From Endothia cerciana (lineage: Eukaryota; Ascomycota; Sordariomycetes; Diaporthales; Cryphonectriaceae): a DNA stretch of 64,000 nucleotides. The DNA lies in NCBI GenBank assembly GCA_026119935.1, contig JALRMH010000001.1, positions 2,232,001 to 2,296,000 of the forward strand, given 5' to 3'. The position numbers were made by a program, and so were the translations under genes. The notes below the pieces were generated by a model. It worked only from the letters and a program-made list of their open reading frames with translations. It was not told the DNA's origin and did no database searches. This document shows positions 34,491 to 46,381 of this stretch, in pieces; the first letter of the stretch is position 1, and each line of letters begins with the position of its first letter.

Positions 34491-37400
34491 ATGTCGTTCC
34501 CCAATATGACGGGCCCTCAGGGCGGCGCCTGGATGGGATATCCCCCCCAAGGACATCCTTCGTTGCCGTCCACGCAGCCCTCCCAGGCAGAGGACTCGGG
34601 CTTGCAGGCGCGGCATATGGGACGTAAGCACATGAAACCTGCTCTGCCACATTGGTCACAATCTCAGGACTCACGTTGTATGTTCTACAGTCAAGGTCCA
34701 ATACACCTTCGAAAAGGACCAGCAGAACTGCCTGGCCAAATGGCCCCACGTCCTGCAGATTCAAACCGTGCCGATCGACGATAGGAACGCCATTGGAGTC
34801 GTCGACCTCCGAACATGTCTTCAGGCTATTGCCTCGTGCAGTCCCGAGATCATCAACCGGCCCGACAAAGACTACGCCGTCTACGCCCTGGACTACTCCG
34901 AGGACGACGTGCCACTCGTCGGGCAGGGAATGCTCTCATGGGGTCTCGAGCAGCCCACGCCAAACACTGAGCAGAAGCTGGTCACCGGAAAGGTGGTCAA
35001 AAACATGCTCGCGGCCCTGAGGGGCGGCGCGCCAGAGACCTTGGAGGTCAAGCTGAAGCTCAACCCTGTACCAAGGATGCAGCGACCACAGACCTCTCAC
35101 AGCTCTGAGATGCAACGAGGATACGGAAGCAATGCTCCGACGCCGACGCCGACCGACAGTAACAGCGAGTGGTCATCCTTCATCCAGTCGAACCCAAACA
35201 TTGGCCGTCCTGCAAATGGCCCTTCGATGCCAAGTCCTGGTCTTCCACCGGTCAGGTATGGATCGCCCATACAGGCACTCAGCCCGGCACCAGATGCTCG
35301 ACCTGACATCTATGCGGCTCAACATGGTGCTCCTATGCCACCCACTATGCACGCGGCACCAGTGCCGCCGTTGTCTATGTCTTTCTTCCCGCCAGTCCCT
35401 TCATCTCAGGGCTCGGGTCCCGATGACGGTACTACGCTGCCGAAGGCCGATGAGCCTGTAGGGCCTGCCCGCCCGAAGCCAGCAAAGCGGGCCTCGTCGA
35501 AAGCACCCAAAAAGAGAACGACAACAACGACGGGCAAGCCGGTTGGCAGGCCTCGCAAGCATGACAGACCTGAGACGGGTAATACCTCTGCTATGGAGGA
35601 TGCTACTGACGCCGAGGAGGCACCTGTCGAGGGCCCCAAGAAGAAGAGAGCGAAGACCACGAAAGCCGACTATCCAAATAAGGCACCACTGAGTTCGGCT
35701 CCTGGCTCTTTGCGAGTCGCTGCTAGCACCTCTGGATCTCTACGCACCATGAGACCTGCTGCCGCTGGCGGCAATGGAGTTGGATCAAGCCATCTACAGG
35801 AACTCCCTAGAGCACCAACTCCTGTGCCCGGACTACAGCCACGCCCACGAGGCAGGCCACCCGGTCAGAGGCAGCCGAGAAGGTCTTCTATGGCGGACTT
35901 CGAAGGATCTTCCAGGTTCCCAGTCTCTGAGACGGGGATTCCTGGGCCGCTGAACCAAGATGCTCGCTCGCCTGACTCGACAGCCCAATCACCATTCCAG
36001 GCCTACACGCCGGAGGACAGCCCAGCAGATATTGGCTCTTCTCCTCCAGTTCCTAGGTCCGTTCGGTCCAGCCCACCGCCGTCCAGTCCGGTTTTACCAC
36101 CAATGCCGATGCCGCAGCCTGATTCCGGATTCATGAGCGGAGGCTTCGATGAAATGGTTGATGAGTACGATCCGCAATTGTCAATGTCGGTCCCTGGCCA
36201 GATTCCACACCCAGTCGTCCCTGGCCGGTCGAAGCCAGGATCGAAATCAAAAGGAGCGAAGCGGAAGCCTACAGCTCTGCCGTCCTCTCATGGTCTTCCT
36301 CGGCCAATGTCCTGTGGGCTTGCGGAGCCACCGCATGCGGTACCTTCAAGATCTCTCTCGCTCGGCCTCCCAGAGCCGGGCGCTCAGGGGCCTACTGAGC
36401 AGGGAATGAGCGGACCCGCGCAGCCAAAGCAAATGGTGATCCAGCATGAACATCCCGGTCCTTCAGAGCTTCTACCCAAGCAGAGCATCTACAACCCCTC
36501 CGCTTCAGCAAAGGCGCAGATGAAGAAGTCACGAGCAACCGGTACGACGAAGGCAGCCGCACGTCAGTTGAAGAGAGCAAATACTGAGCCCAATCTTCAA
36601 CGACAGGACATGCCGGTAGTACCAGTGGGGCCTCCTCCAATGCCTCAGCCGCCCGCTGAGCCGGAGCATGTCGAGCCTGACGTGGCACAATCAAGACCTT
36701 CAAACGAGCCTGCAATGGAGACTGCAAAGAAACCAGTCCATGACCCTCAAGTGTCTACATCGGCTGCTGTGGAACCTGTTCAAGATCCTAATGACCATCT
36801 TCTGAGACTGCTTAGCGAGCCACTCGAATTCCACCAGGATATCGACCCAGAGCTGTCGCCTATGCCGAAACCGGGAGAATCGGCTTCTGGCGGGACCCAA
36901 ACTGCAGACTCGGAGATCGTTCACCCTGACCCAATGCCAGTTGCTCCGGCTAGTGACCCCGGAATTGTTGCGCCGGCTGATTCGCCATCTGCCGCATCGC
37001 CAGAGGACACCGCTCAGCCGAGCAAGAACATGTCAAGGAAACAATCGATCAAAGACAAGTTGGAGAAGGCTGTCCAGATGGGCCAGATGCCGACGTTCTG
37101 TTCAAACTGCGGTTCAATAAGCACACCAACATGGCGCAAGATTTGGACACAAGACTTAGAAGGCAGTCCGGAAATCCCGGAGTACTCTGAGAAGCCTGGT
37201 CGCATAACAGCGATTGTTATATTATCCAGGAGTGAGAACGAAACGCCAACAAGGTACCGGGTGGTCAAAAAGGCTCTGGGACCGGCCGAAGACAAGTCCA
37301 AATGGAATGAAGATATCCTCTGCAATCGTGAGTACTGCCACTTGTGTTTTTTCACCACTCACATCAAAAAGCAGTGACTAATCGGACACAGCATGCGGTC

Positions 37401-38641
37401 TGTGGCTGTCCAAATACCAGACTCAACGGCCTGAGGCACAATGGGAGAAGGATTTTTCTCAGATTGGTAAACCACGCAAGAAGAGGACCTCGAGGACGTC
37501 CCGGCCCAAGAAGGCTAAGACCCAGGGTGCGGCGTCGGCGAACTTAGCTTCTGAGGCTTACTTTACCACTGATCCAGTTGGGCCGGACGAACAAGGACAG
37601 ACACCGCTCACAGAGGGCGATGAGGTGATGCTGCTTCGGGGCCCAACTACAGAGCCCCCAAGTCGCGAGCGTGGTACGCGGTCGCAAACAGCAGAAACGG
37701 GTGGCCTGGGTGGCTGCCCGGATCGCCAGGGTTCGACGCACTCGCGCGGCAGTGGCTCGGCTCGAAGCCCAGCTCCCGACGAGGAAGACGCCCTAGGAAA
37801 GACGAAGCGACTTCTTTTCCCGTCTCCAAAGAAGGATGGACAGCCCAAGGTCCTCGGCGAGGTCGCGGTTAACATCGTGCGAACGTCAGCTGGGCTTGAG
37901 GGGTCTAAGAGCGCTATCACTGGGAAGGAGAACTCGACCATGGCGACGGACGTGGATGTAGAACCGAGCCTTCTTTCCACACCTAAAGTCGGAGTCGATG
38001 ACACGGACAAAGATAATTTGGCAGATTTATTCGGCACATCCTCGCATCCCTCGACACCACGGCGTAAGGAACGGCCCGCAGGCGTCTTCAAGACTCCGAC
38101 CCGCCCGACACCGAGCCACCGTCCCATAACAAGGAGCGTTTCAAAGTCGATACGAACATCACGGTCTACTGCAAGGTCGCCCGGTCATGCGCTACCTCGA
38201 CTTCAAGGAACGCCGACCAAGACACCCCGCTCGAGCGCCCGACTGCGCAATGGGAGTGCCGTCAACAATCAACACCTCCATGCCCACTTCGTCGTTGACG
38301 ATGGCATGATGATGAATACAGACTTCGGCACTCCCTTCAGCTCCACGATCAACCAGCTCCTGTCTGAGGCGAACGATTTCACGGCGGGCTCGTCGGCCCA
38401 TGGGCTGTATGAGCTGCCAAATATGAGCAGCGACCATGGCCTGACGGGCCATTTTGAGGGCCTGGATTTTGGGCACTTCCTGACTACGGATGCGGTGATG
38501 TCCAGTAGTCCCCCCGTGCCGCGTAGGAGTGGTGAAACGGAGGTATTTGACACGGCTGGGCTGGATTTCACTGACTGGGAGACTTTTGGGGACGTCAACA
38601 TGGACGGAATAGGGGATGGCGATGACACGCAGACCAAGTAG
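34491..38641 (+). CDS. Spt21/Ams2-like GATA-type regulator of histone genes
   Basis: Large nuclear regulator, 1339 aa from exons 34491-34623, 34691-37327 and 37392-38641. The N-terminal block (about 45-150: LKVQYTFEKDQQNCLAKWPH, VLQIQTVPIDDRNAIGVVDL, VPLVGQGMLSWGL) is the Ams2/Spt21 N-terminal domain. In yeasts these proteins activate histone genes and affect silencing and centromeric chromatin. AT-hook-like GRPRK and RGRPPG motifs follow. The C-terminal half holds a GATA-type finger: CSNCGSISTPTWRK near residue 848 and CNPCGLW near 922, the second pair spanning the last splice junction. The loop between the Cys pairs is about 70 residues, against 17-18 in classic GATA fingers. The rest is Ser/Pro-rich and probably disordered. 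Confidence 0.88.
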
Positions 38642-39246
38642 GACTTCGGTCTGCACCCTATCCTGCCCGATGACCCCGAGTTATATTCAGCGGACGGAGG
38701 TGCTGGCCTGTTCGAGGCATGAGCCTTGTCTTGAACAGAGGGGTCACTGCCTATGCCATGTTAGCATTATCCATACGGTGCTTGGATCTCAAGCAAGGAG
38801 CGACATGCACGGCAGAGCCTTGGATGGCGTATTCAGAACAGGACACATGATGATGAATGGATGAGTGGATGGATAGGAATGGGGCGGCAGGCGAATACGG
38901 CATATACCACTTTGGCCGAAGACTTTTGTTTTTTTTGTTTTTTTTTATAGCTTGTCGTGGCAGCATATTGCTATTAGACTAAGACATCGATGGTGTAACG
39001 AGAAATCGCTCTCACTTGATTGATACGTCTCCAGTCTGACACGTTTGAACTGGCTGCTCGCACCCCATCCGAGCGGGGCACAGGCAGCCTTCATGGCGAA
39101 GGTGTAGGCTTCGTCTCTGAGCGCGGTATGGCTCAAGGCAGCCCAAGGAGCCGGGGGGCTTCACGGACTACGGGTATGCCATTCCAGAGATACCTGCAGT
39201 TTGTCACGCTTTGATCAGTAGCGGATCAATGCTTCCATGAGTTCTA
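38642..39246. other. Intergenic, 3' flank of the Spt21-like gene
   Basis: No coding or RNA signal recognised. Confidence 0.5.
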
Positions 39247-39828
39247 TTACCTAGCATCGTGTGGGAAAACCTCTGGTGGTCTGGAGGTCCACGCGAGACG
39301 CCACCTGCCCGAGCCATCCATTTTCAGCTGCGCATATCTCGTGCCCCCCTTCTCCTCCGTGATGCCGAGAAATATAGCATTGATGAGTTCCGGAGAGAGA
39401 ACGAGATCGAGGCCCCGTCCCAGGTGATTTTCCCACTTCATAGTGGCCCTCCTATCAGTACCACGAACCTCATCTTCGCCACGCAATAATGGTGGTGCGC
39501 TTGCCCTCGGCGCCCCAAGAGTGTCCCACGCGACGATTCCAACGCTGCTGAGCGACCTATACGTCGGGGTCACCAAGGCCCCATAGCTAGGATCGAAGTG
39601 TGCCTCCGAGCCCTTGGTTGAGTTCTGCTTTGTCTTCGGCGGTGGCTCTGGTCCTACATGCTGCCTCGTAGCAACGGGCGAAGGGGTGAAGGAGACGTCG
39701 AGCTTGCTCATCCCCTCCGCGAGGCTGTAATCGTCAAAACTGCCTCCGTCATCATCGGAAAGGGGCTCCTCCCGACGCTTCGATTGGCCAACATGGTACT
39801 GAGAGACGGGATCAGAGGGCCAGGTCAT
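39247..39828 (-). CDS. Hypothetical protein downstream of RPA3 (doubtful)
   Basis: A 193-aa open frame on the RPA3 strand, starting only 48 nt after the RPA3 stop. It begins MTWPSDPVSQYHVG, has an acidic patch (SDDDGGSFDDYS) and ends RPPEVFPHDAR. No family recognised. The tiny spacing argues against an ordinary separate fungal gene. It may be an alternative 3' part of the RPA3 transcript, a dicistronic frame or chance. The open frame on the other strand looks less protein-like. Confidence 0.3.
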   Translation of the reverse strand: MTWPSDPVSQYHVGQSKRREEPLSDDDGGSFDDYSLAEGMSKLDVSFTPSPVATRQHVGPEPPPKTKQNSTKGSEAHFDPSYGALVTPTYRSLSSVGIVAWDTLGAPRASAPPLLRGEDEVRGTDRRATMKWENHLGRGLDLVLSPELINAIFLGITEEKGGTRYAQLKMDGSGRWRLAWTSRPPEVFPHDAR

Positions 39829-39876
39829 CGAGACGGAGCGCAGGCCGTCTCTGCTTCTGGCCCTCGGGCCGCGAAG

Positions 39877-40657
39877 TCAGTTAACCGCCACGTTGTCGAA
39901 GAGGTACTTGTAGCGTTGCGAGACCTCGACCAGCTGCCGACAGAGGGCGAAATCTAAAGACAGGTGCAGGCGCCGCCTGTCAGTAAATGTTTGATCTAGG
40001 AAAGAGGTAGCGTTATGTGTCAGGGTTGTCAAAAAGTGCCCCGGCGCCGGCGGATCCTGGTGGGAGATGCGAACAGACGAGTGCGCGGTGATGCGTTCAA
40101 GTGGTTGCCTGAGAATTCACAGCCTGGAAATACATACCGACCCCACTTCCCAAGTCCAGGGAGCTCAGCACGCGGACGGAGAGGTCAGGATTGACCTTGC
40201 CGATAATCTGCGCTGCAGACCCGGGCGAGAGGTGGGCTTCCTAAAGAGGTGGTCCGCGTCAGTCTCGCGATCCACGTCAACCTCATGTTGTCCCGGGCCG
40301 CAAATGTTGCCCGGCCCCATTGGCCTAGGTAGTCAGGTACTGTGTTCCTTAGTGCACAACACGTGTGCTGGTGACGGTAGGGGCCGGGCACAGCCGTTGC
40401 TGGCTGGGCCTTTGAACAGCGCAGGCGTCGATCTTGCCGTTGAGGGAAGGGGGGGGGGGGTCCTGATGATGGACAGATAGGCTGTCTACCGTAATTGGTT
40501 CACTCACGCGATTCAGATGCGCGGTGATGTTTCCGTCCGCATCGATGAGGGCCACCTCCCCGCGCAGCTGGACCACCTTGCCGATGATGGTCACGTTGCG
40601 GCCGACGTAGCTGTCGAGGTAGGGTGCCGTGACGCGCGGGGTCGGTTGCGAGTCCAT
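39877..40657 (-). CDS. rfa3: Replication protein A subunit 3 (RPA14/Rfa3)
   Basis: Smallest subunit of the heterotrimeric single-strand DNA-binding complex RPA, acting in nuclear replication and repair. Three exons: 40657-40508, 40240-40138 and 39953-39877, totalling 109 aa, normal for the family. Exon 1 encodes MDSQPTPRVTAPYLDSYVGR and an OB-fold strand set (NVTIIGKVVQLRGE, IDADGNITAHLNR). Exon 2 encodes EAHLSPGSAAQIIGKVNPDL, then SVRVLSSLDLGSGV. Exon 3 encodes FALCRQLVEVSQRYKYLF, the C-terminal helix used for trimer assembly. Only exon 1 stands out as an open frame; the others were found from splice signals (TTTAG acceptors, GTGAGT and GTATGT donors). Intron 1 contains a C/G-homopolymer. 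Confidence 0.92.
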
Positions 40658-42289
40658 GGCGGCGGCGGTACGACAGCTGTGGGTGTGATGAGGCCCAGGC
40701 CCGAGGTGAAAGCAGCGGGAGGGGTCTCTGCTACCGAGATCAGCCTAACAGACGAGGCTGAGGTGGGCGACGAAATGGGATGAGGTGAGAGGAGTCCAGA
40801 CGAGAGGGAAGACTGTCAAAGCTGACGGTCAACCCGTGGATGGGTGATTGGTTGGCGTTGTGATGCCCTAGCTCCCCCAGCTCCCCCAGCTCCCCACTAC
40901 TCCCCGTAGCCCTGGGCAGGTGGGACTGGCCTGGTCTCAGAGGACCAATCAAGCCGTGCCGGCCGATCAGATAAGGCAACCAACCGCCAGGGGTAGATTT
41001 TCAGGTCCAACATCATGAACCGGCTTCGAGTTACTTTTTCAGAACTATCCTTGGACCGATCCGTGCCTGATCTAAGCTTATGCGGTCTCACCATTCTCCT
41101 CTCTCTACACTTGCCTGAGGTTTTGATCCGTACCCAGGCCGAGTATATATATATATATATATATATACCTACCTTCTCACGCGCTCGATGAGGGATTGTG
41201 TGTTCACGACCGGCTTCGAAGCGAGAGGAAGCGCAGGGAGGAGGGAAGAGGGGAGGAGGGGAGGAGGGGGCTCGGACCGACGGCGACGCGGTCGCTCTGG
41301 GACCATTGGGTATCCAACCTCATCTCTTTCGTTGCCTGGAAGCCAAAGGTTATGGATTCCCGGTACCATATTCACTTGAAGCTGGTCGGCGCTCGACAAA
41401 CCATTTGACCAGTGATGCGAGCTGAGATCGGATCTCGCGCTGGGGGACTGTTCTTAAAACAGGACTATATAGAGGGACGTAGGGTTCCACGACCTGCCTA
41501 GGAGGGAGCCTCGACAAAAAGGCCGGCGACAAGTCCACCTGCCGTATCCGGGTTCCAAGAACCTCCCTCACCCCTTTTGCCTGGCTTGCTTCAAGGAGCG
41601 TCTCATTTACACCGTGCTCGCTGTTTAGGTCTCTTCTTCCATGGCTAAGTATTCTGCAATGGCGCGGTCGCCGTCTTTGATCCACTCTTTGATGGCCCAG
41701 GAGGGGTCCTGCGCTCCCGAAACCATTTACTCGCATGATTCTCATCGGCCTCGTCCTGGAGTTCTGGCAGTGGGCCTCGGACGATCCCCAGTTGATAATG
41801 ACGGTCAAAGGATGTACTCGGAGTGCCTATATTTTTAATGGCCTTGCTGTGGACACCACCATCGACAAGCTAGTAAAAAATGTGGCGGTGATATTGAGCG
41901 GCTACTACCCATCTTGTTGTCTAGTGCAGAGGATCTCACCGCAGATTGGAGGACCAAATCATCAGACCCTGCGCCAACTGGACAAATAACCAAGCATAAA
42001 TCACAAGGGGTTCTCATCGACGCCTCGCGGACAGAATGGCGGCGACTTACTTATTTGGTACGGTCAGCATTTGGTGGCAAAGATATTTCAGTGTGGTCCT
42101 ACCATGACATGACCTCAAGGGCTCACATGGTCTTGGGTCGCTTGAAAACTGCCCCCCCCCCCCAAAAAAAGCCAAGGTGATACAGACAACATACTACAGT
42201 TTCCGCTTGAAGGTGCGATATGATATTCTGCATATCTACCAAGACCTGGGAGGGCTGGATATGTCAACCCTGTAAGCATCTCACCCCGT
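40658..42289. other. Intergenic between mL38 and RPA3
   Basis: 1.6 kb with no supported gene. A short AGCTCCCCC repeat (about 40869-40898), a TA microsatellite (about 41144-41166) and a C-run next to an A-run (about 42151-42167) are present. Confidence 0.5.
41144..41166. repeat. TA dinucleotide microsatellite
   Basis: About 11 TA units in intergenic DNA. Confidence 0.95.
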
Positions 42290-43798
42290 CTACGTACCAC
42301 CACGATTCCTCCCGATGTTCTTGGTGTACTTCCAAAGGTGCCTGTACTTGGGGCCTTGTCTCTTCGCCTCCCAACCGCGCGCCTTCTTTGGCGGCTTGAG
42401 ACTGCGCACCCGCTGTCTCCTGAAGACGATCTCGGCACCAGAGATGCCGTGTCTCTGCATGACCTCCTCGGTGCCCTCATCCCAGATCGTCCGGAACATG
42501 TTGAACCCGTACGGCTGCACTTTCTGAGCCGATCGGAACGACTGTAGCGAGAAGCCGTCACGGTGTCTGGAGTAGTGCTCGCGTAGTTTTGCGACGTTCA
42601 GCTCCTTGCCCTCGGGCTGCTCCAGGATCCATATCGACAGTCGATGGTAAGGTGCGCCCTCCTGGCTGAAGGGTGGGAGCCAGGGTACGGCGAGCTTGTC
42701 TTGGTCTTTGCTCACGCGGATGAGGGAGATGTTCTTGGTGAGGCAGTCGATCGGGATGTTGGCTGCCATGAAGTGCAGACGACGGCCAAAGGAGTCGCTC
42801 TCTGGATCCGGGACGTCACTGTCCATCACCACGATGGACACTAATCGCTGCTTGGAGTCGAATACCTGAACGCGCAGATTGGGCGGAGCCTCGGAGACCA
42901 GCGAGTCGACGATCTCACCCGGTCGGATACGGTAGCCGTGGAAGGAGAATTGGACGTCCATCTTCGGATTGAACTTTGGCAGAACGTCAGGGACGATGTG
43001 AAATTGCGCCACACGCTGGACCAAAATCTTGTAGGCCATCTCGCGCCACTTCTGCTCATTGAAGTAGCGATAGATTGGTTTGCTCATGTCGGCTGCCCTG
43101 GCGTTAGTGTCTGTGGGTCAAGGTGCGGGTGTGTTTTCGTAAAGCTCACCGAACCCGTCCTCCCATTTCCTCTTCACAGCCGGATCATTGATGTCAGCCT
43201 GGATCTTCAAATACTCCACATGCCTGCGCAACGATTCCAGCTTCTTGCTCTTGTGAAGTTGGCCGCCCCTATATGTCTCCGCTGGCGTAGCTTCTACCGT
43301 CTTGACCCTCTGATACGCCCTCTTGATCTCCTCGAGCTTTGCGACACGGTCCTCGGCCAGGACCTTCCTTGCCTCCTGGAAGCAGTGATAAGGTAGCTGT
43401 TCGAAGGGGATGTTCGGTGTCTGGCGGACTGCGGCCCTCCTCCTCCTCGACCCTATAGGCTCTATGCCCTTCTTCTGTAGCTTCTTCTCTGCCCACGGCA
43501 GGACTGTGGTGTTGGGATCCAGCAGTCGTGCCTTCAGTTCGCGCCGTCTGGCTGCCTCAGCCTCTGTAGGGGGGGAATGGTCTGGTCTGCTGTTGGCATG
43601 AATAAGATCCTGCGTCGCCTGTGCATCGGCAGCACTCTCAACGGACGAGGTGGTCGTCGGGTCGACGTCCTGCCGGTTCGCGGAATTCGAGAACAAGCGG
43701 GCCGTCGCCGTTGAGATTGACGGCCCGGCCATCTGTGCCGAGCATCGTGGTCGCAGGCACAGCGCGATTGGCCGCGCTGCCTGTTGACACCTCGACAT
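42290..43798 (-). CDS. mrpl35: Mitochondrial large-subunit ribosomal protein mL38 (MRPL35)
   Basis: Structural protein of the mitoribosome large subunit with a PEBP-like domain. Exons 43798-43150 and 43092-42290 give 483 aa. The joint reads WEDGF-ADMSKPIYRYFNEQ, using the second of two nearby CAG acceptors, the only one that keeps phase. The N-terminus (MSRCQQAARPIALCLRPRC) is a likely mitochondrial presequence. Residues about 70-215 are charged helix (RRRELKARLLDPN, LPWAEKKLQKKGIEP). The PEBP-like part follows (VQFSFHGYRIRPGEIVDSL, VVMDSDVPDPESDSFGRRLH, YHRLSIWILEQPEG). The basic tail is KARGWEAKRQGPKYRHLWK. It is divergent from uL4m with 254 nt between starts. Confidence 0.93.
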
Positions 43799-44052
43799 CT
43801 TGGGCGTGGGGGTGGAGCGTGTCAAGGTGCTGCAACATGCACGTCGAACCGGCGGCACGCGATGCGAAGTCGAAGCTCCCGAAAATTTCGGGACGCCCTG
43901 CTGGGAAAGCTGCCCGGGCCGCAGGTGGTCCGTGCACGCGCCGTCTTCGATCTTTTCGAGCTGCGGGTGATCTTCAACACCGTCACTCCTACGAGGAGCC
44001 GAGGAGCCAATCCACCACGGCACGTCCTACAATTCGGCCATAGACTGTCGCG
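43799..44052. promoter_or_regulatory. Divergent promoter shared by two mitoribosomal protein genes
   Basis: Only 254 nt separate the mL38 and uL4m start codons, so the pair probably shares a bidirectional promoter. No specific element is identified. Confidence 0.6.
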
Positions 44053-45108
44053 ATGGCTGGGAAGGGGCTTCGGGGTCTCACTGAGGCCATGCAGGCCCTG
44101 GGTCTTTCCTCACGACCATGCAGATCCGCAATACTGGTATGCACATCCTGCCCAGATGCCTCCTGCGAGGAAACGAGTTGGACTGACAAATCGCGACAGA
44201 GGAGGTTATCACCCATCGCATCACGCACAATGGCAACCACAGCGACGCCGCCGAATCTCACGATGCCCTCCGCCGATCAGCCCGCCACACCCTCTTTCAT
44301 CCCCTACCAGCCGCTCACCACCGTCCCTGTCACCATCCACAGCTTCCCGAGCCTCGAACCGCGCTCCCTCGAGGCCTACTCCACAAAGCACCTCTACCTG
44401 CCCCTGCGGCGGGATATCCTGCATCTTGCGGTCACCTACGAGGGCGACAACACGCGGCAGGGCTCCGCAAACTCCAAGACCCGCTACGAGGTACACGGCT
44501 CGCACCGCAAGCTCTACCGGCAGAAAGGCACCGGCCGCGCGCGGGTCGGCACCAAACAGTCGCCGCTACGCAGTGGTGGCGGAAAGACGTTCGGGCCCAA
44601 GCCGCGCGACTTCGGCACGGACATGAACCGCAAGGTCTACGACCTCGCCTGGCGCACGGCGCTGTCGTACCGCTACCGCAGGGGCGAGCTGATCATCACG
44701 GAGGACGGGATGGAGCTGCCCCTGCCCGAGGACTTCCTCGCGCTCGCGCAGGCGGGCCGCCTGGGCCGCGAGCTGGAGGACGGGTTCGTGGTGCGGTACC
44801 TGAGCCAGGTGATGGAGGGCCTGCGGTGGGGCAAGCAACACGGCCGGACGACCTTTGTCACGACCAACTACCGGCCGAACCTGTTCACGAGCCTGAGCGT
44901 GGCCAAGGAGCACGGGCGGGTCATACATCTGGCAGACAAGGAGAACCCGCTGGACGTGAAGAACATTCTGGAGACGGGGCGGATTGTCATGGAGAGGAGC
45001 GCGTTGAGGGAGGTCATCCAGAGGCATCGGAGTGACCTGGTGAGCAGGATCGCGATCAATGGCCTGAGGGACCAGGGGCCAGCGGTTGGGGGGCTGCTGC
45101 TCGAGTGA
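44053..45108 (+). CDS. yml6: Mitochondrial large-subunit ribosomal protein uL4m (Yml6)
   Basis: L4 family protein lining the mitoribosome exit tunnel. An in-frame intron at 44137-44199 (63 nt, GTATGC donor, GACTGACAAATCGCGACAG end) is inferred. Removing it gives 330 aa; reading through gives 351 aa with an unlikely Cys/Ser-rich insert. Family marks: EAYSTKHLYLPLRRDILHLA, the hallmark KLYRQKGTGRARVGTKQSP, GGGKTFGPKPRDF and MNRKVYDLAWRTALSYRYR. The C-terminal Rossmann-like part includes FVTTNYRPNLFTSLSVAKE. The N-terminal 60 residues are basic and Ser-rich, fitting import. Confidence 0.93.
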   Translation: MAGKGLRGLTEAMQALGLSSRPCRSAILVCTSCPDASCEETSWTDKSRQRRLSPIASRTMATTATPPNLTMPSADQPATPSFIPYQPLTTVPVTIHSFPSLEPRSLEAYSTKHLYLPLRRDILHLAVTYEGDNTRQGSANSKTRYEVHGSHRKLYRQKGTGRARVGTKQSPLRSGGGKTFGPKPRDFGTDMNRKVYDLAWRTALSYRYRRGELIITEDGMELPLPEDFLALAQAGRLGRELEDGFVVRYLSQVMEGLRWGKQHGRTTFVTTNYRPNLFTSLSVAKEHGRVIHLADKENPLDVKNILETGRIVMERSALREVIQRHRSDLVSRIAINGLRDQGPAVGGLLLE

Positions 45109-46344
45109 GACGGGCCGGCCGGGGCAGACGGCCATGTCGAGCATCTCCTGGACAAGGATGTGTACGCTAGGCACGGAAAACATCATGTTTGCGAAGCACA
45201 TACGCTATCTAGAGCACTTGGAGTGTGGCCCAATGCTAAACCAATGAACCTCGTCACAAATGGACGACGTAGTACAACCCAGGCCGCGAGGGACGTTTCC
45301 TTCTCGAGCGGTCGATATGTTTGGCAGCGAGCACAGGGCACAGCGACCCCGAGGCTGCTATTATATTTCTATTCCCGAGTCCACGGAGGTGGTAACCGCA
45401 AGGCTCTTGCTCCGGCGTGCATTTGTCCGAGCTAGAATCCCAAAGGACCCTTCGTTGAGCGTGGATCCGTTCCTCCCCTCACCCGGGGATGTCTGGCACT
45501 CGGAACAGCGGGTGGGCATGGTGCCTCATTTCATCCAGATCTGCATATGATCCGTCAGGTTCAAGTTTGGCGCGCTCCTCCCGTCTTACCCTCTCATGCA
45601 ACCGGGTGGGCAAAAGGCCAAAAAAAAAAAAAAGCCCCGAGAGTCTGGGAGGCGGGGGAGGGTGATGGGCCTCGCACCAAGCCTCGACAGGGAATCCGAG
45701 GTTGCGAGAATGTCTCTTCCGACTTGTGGTGAAAGGTGGCCTCTGGGACGACGGGCCAGAGGTTGACAGCAAAAATGGCCTAATTGGCCGCTTCAGCCAC
45801 GCCCGAGCTTCGCACCTGAGCGCATATATATATGTCTATCTGCGTGGGCGCGCGAGCTGTTTTGAGATGCCTAGCTCACCGTGCATAGAAATCTCAAGCG
45901 ATGATTGATCCACGAAATGTTGCACAAGACAGCATACAAAGGGAAACCATTGACGTGTTAACAGACAGGGGACGTCTGGGCAGACAGGCGCAGTAGGATT
46001 CATAACGTCCATTCCGACCCGGACCTTCTGTCAAGAGGTTCGGTCCTACGTGTGACAGGTTGGATCTGGGTTAGAGGAGGCGTGCTATTTGTTGTTGCGG
46101 CAGCCTTTCGAGAAATCCCCTGACCAGACCGACCCCCTGGGCCGGACTTCAGATAGCACAGACTCGCGGACGATAACGATGTGTCTGGTCGTATGGGTAC
46201 ATAAGGATACGAATCGAACCGTCAGAAAGATCACAGGTGTGAATCTGAGAAGAGACCTCATGAGGCGAGGTGAGGCGAGGCCATCAGTAATCGCCCAGTG
46301 ATGGGGGCGTTCAGCAGGGGCACGTGCGCACTCAATAGTTCGGC

Positions 46345-46381
46345 CAGCACGCAGCACGCAGCACGCAGCACGCAGCACGCA
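46345..46381. repeat. CGCAGCA heptanucleotide repeat
   Basis: About five tandem copies, followed 70 nt later by a related CAGCA array (about 46451-46478). Confidence 0.9.

Noticed and set aside
46195..46230. Box B-like GGTTCGATTCG on the minus strand
   Set aside because: The flanking bases do not form a T-stem, and there is no box A or acceptor stem.
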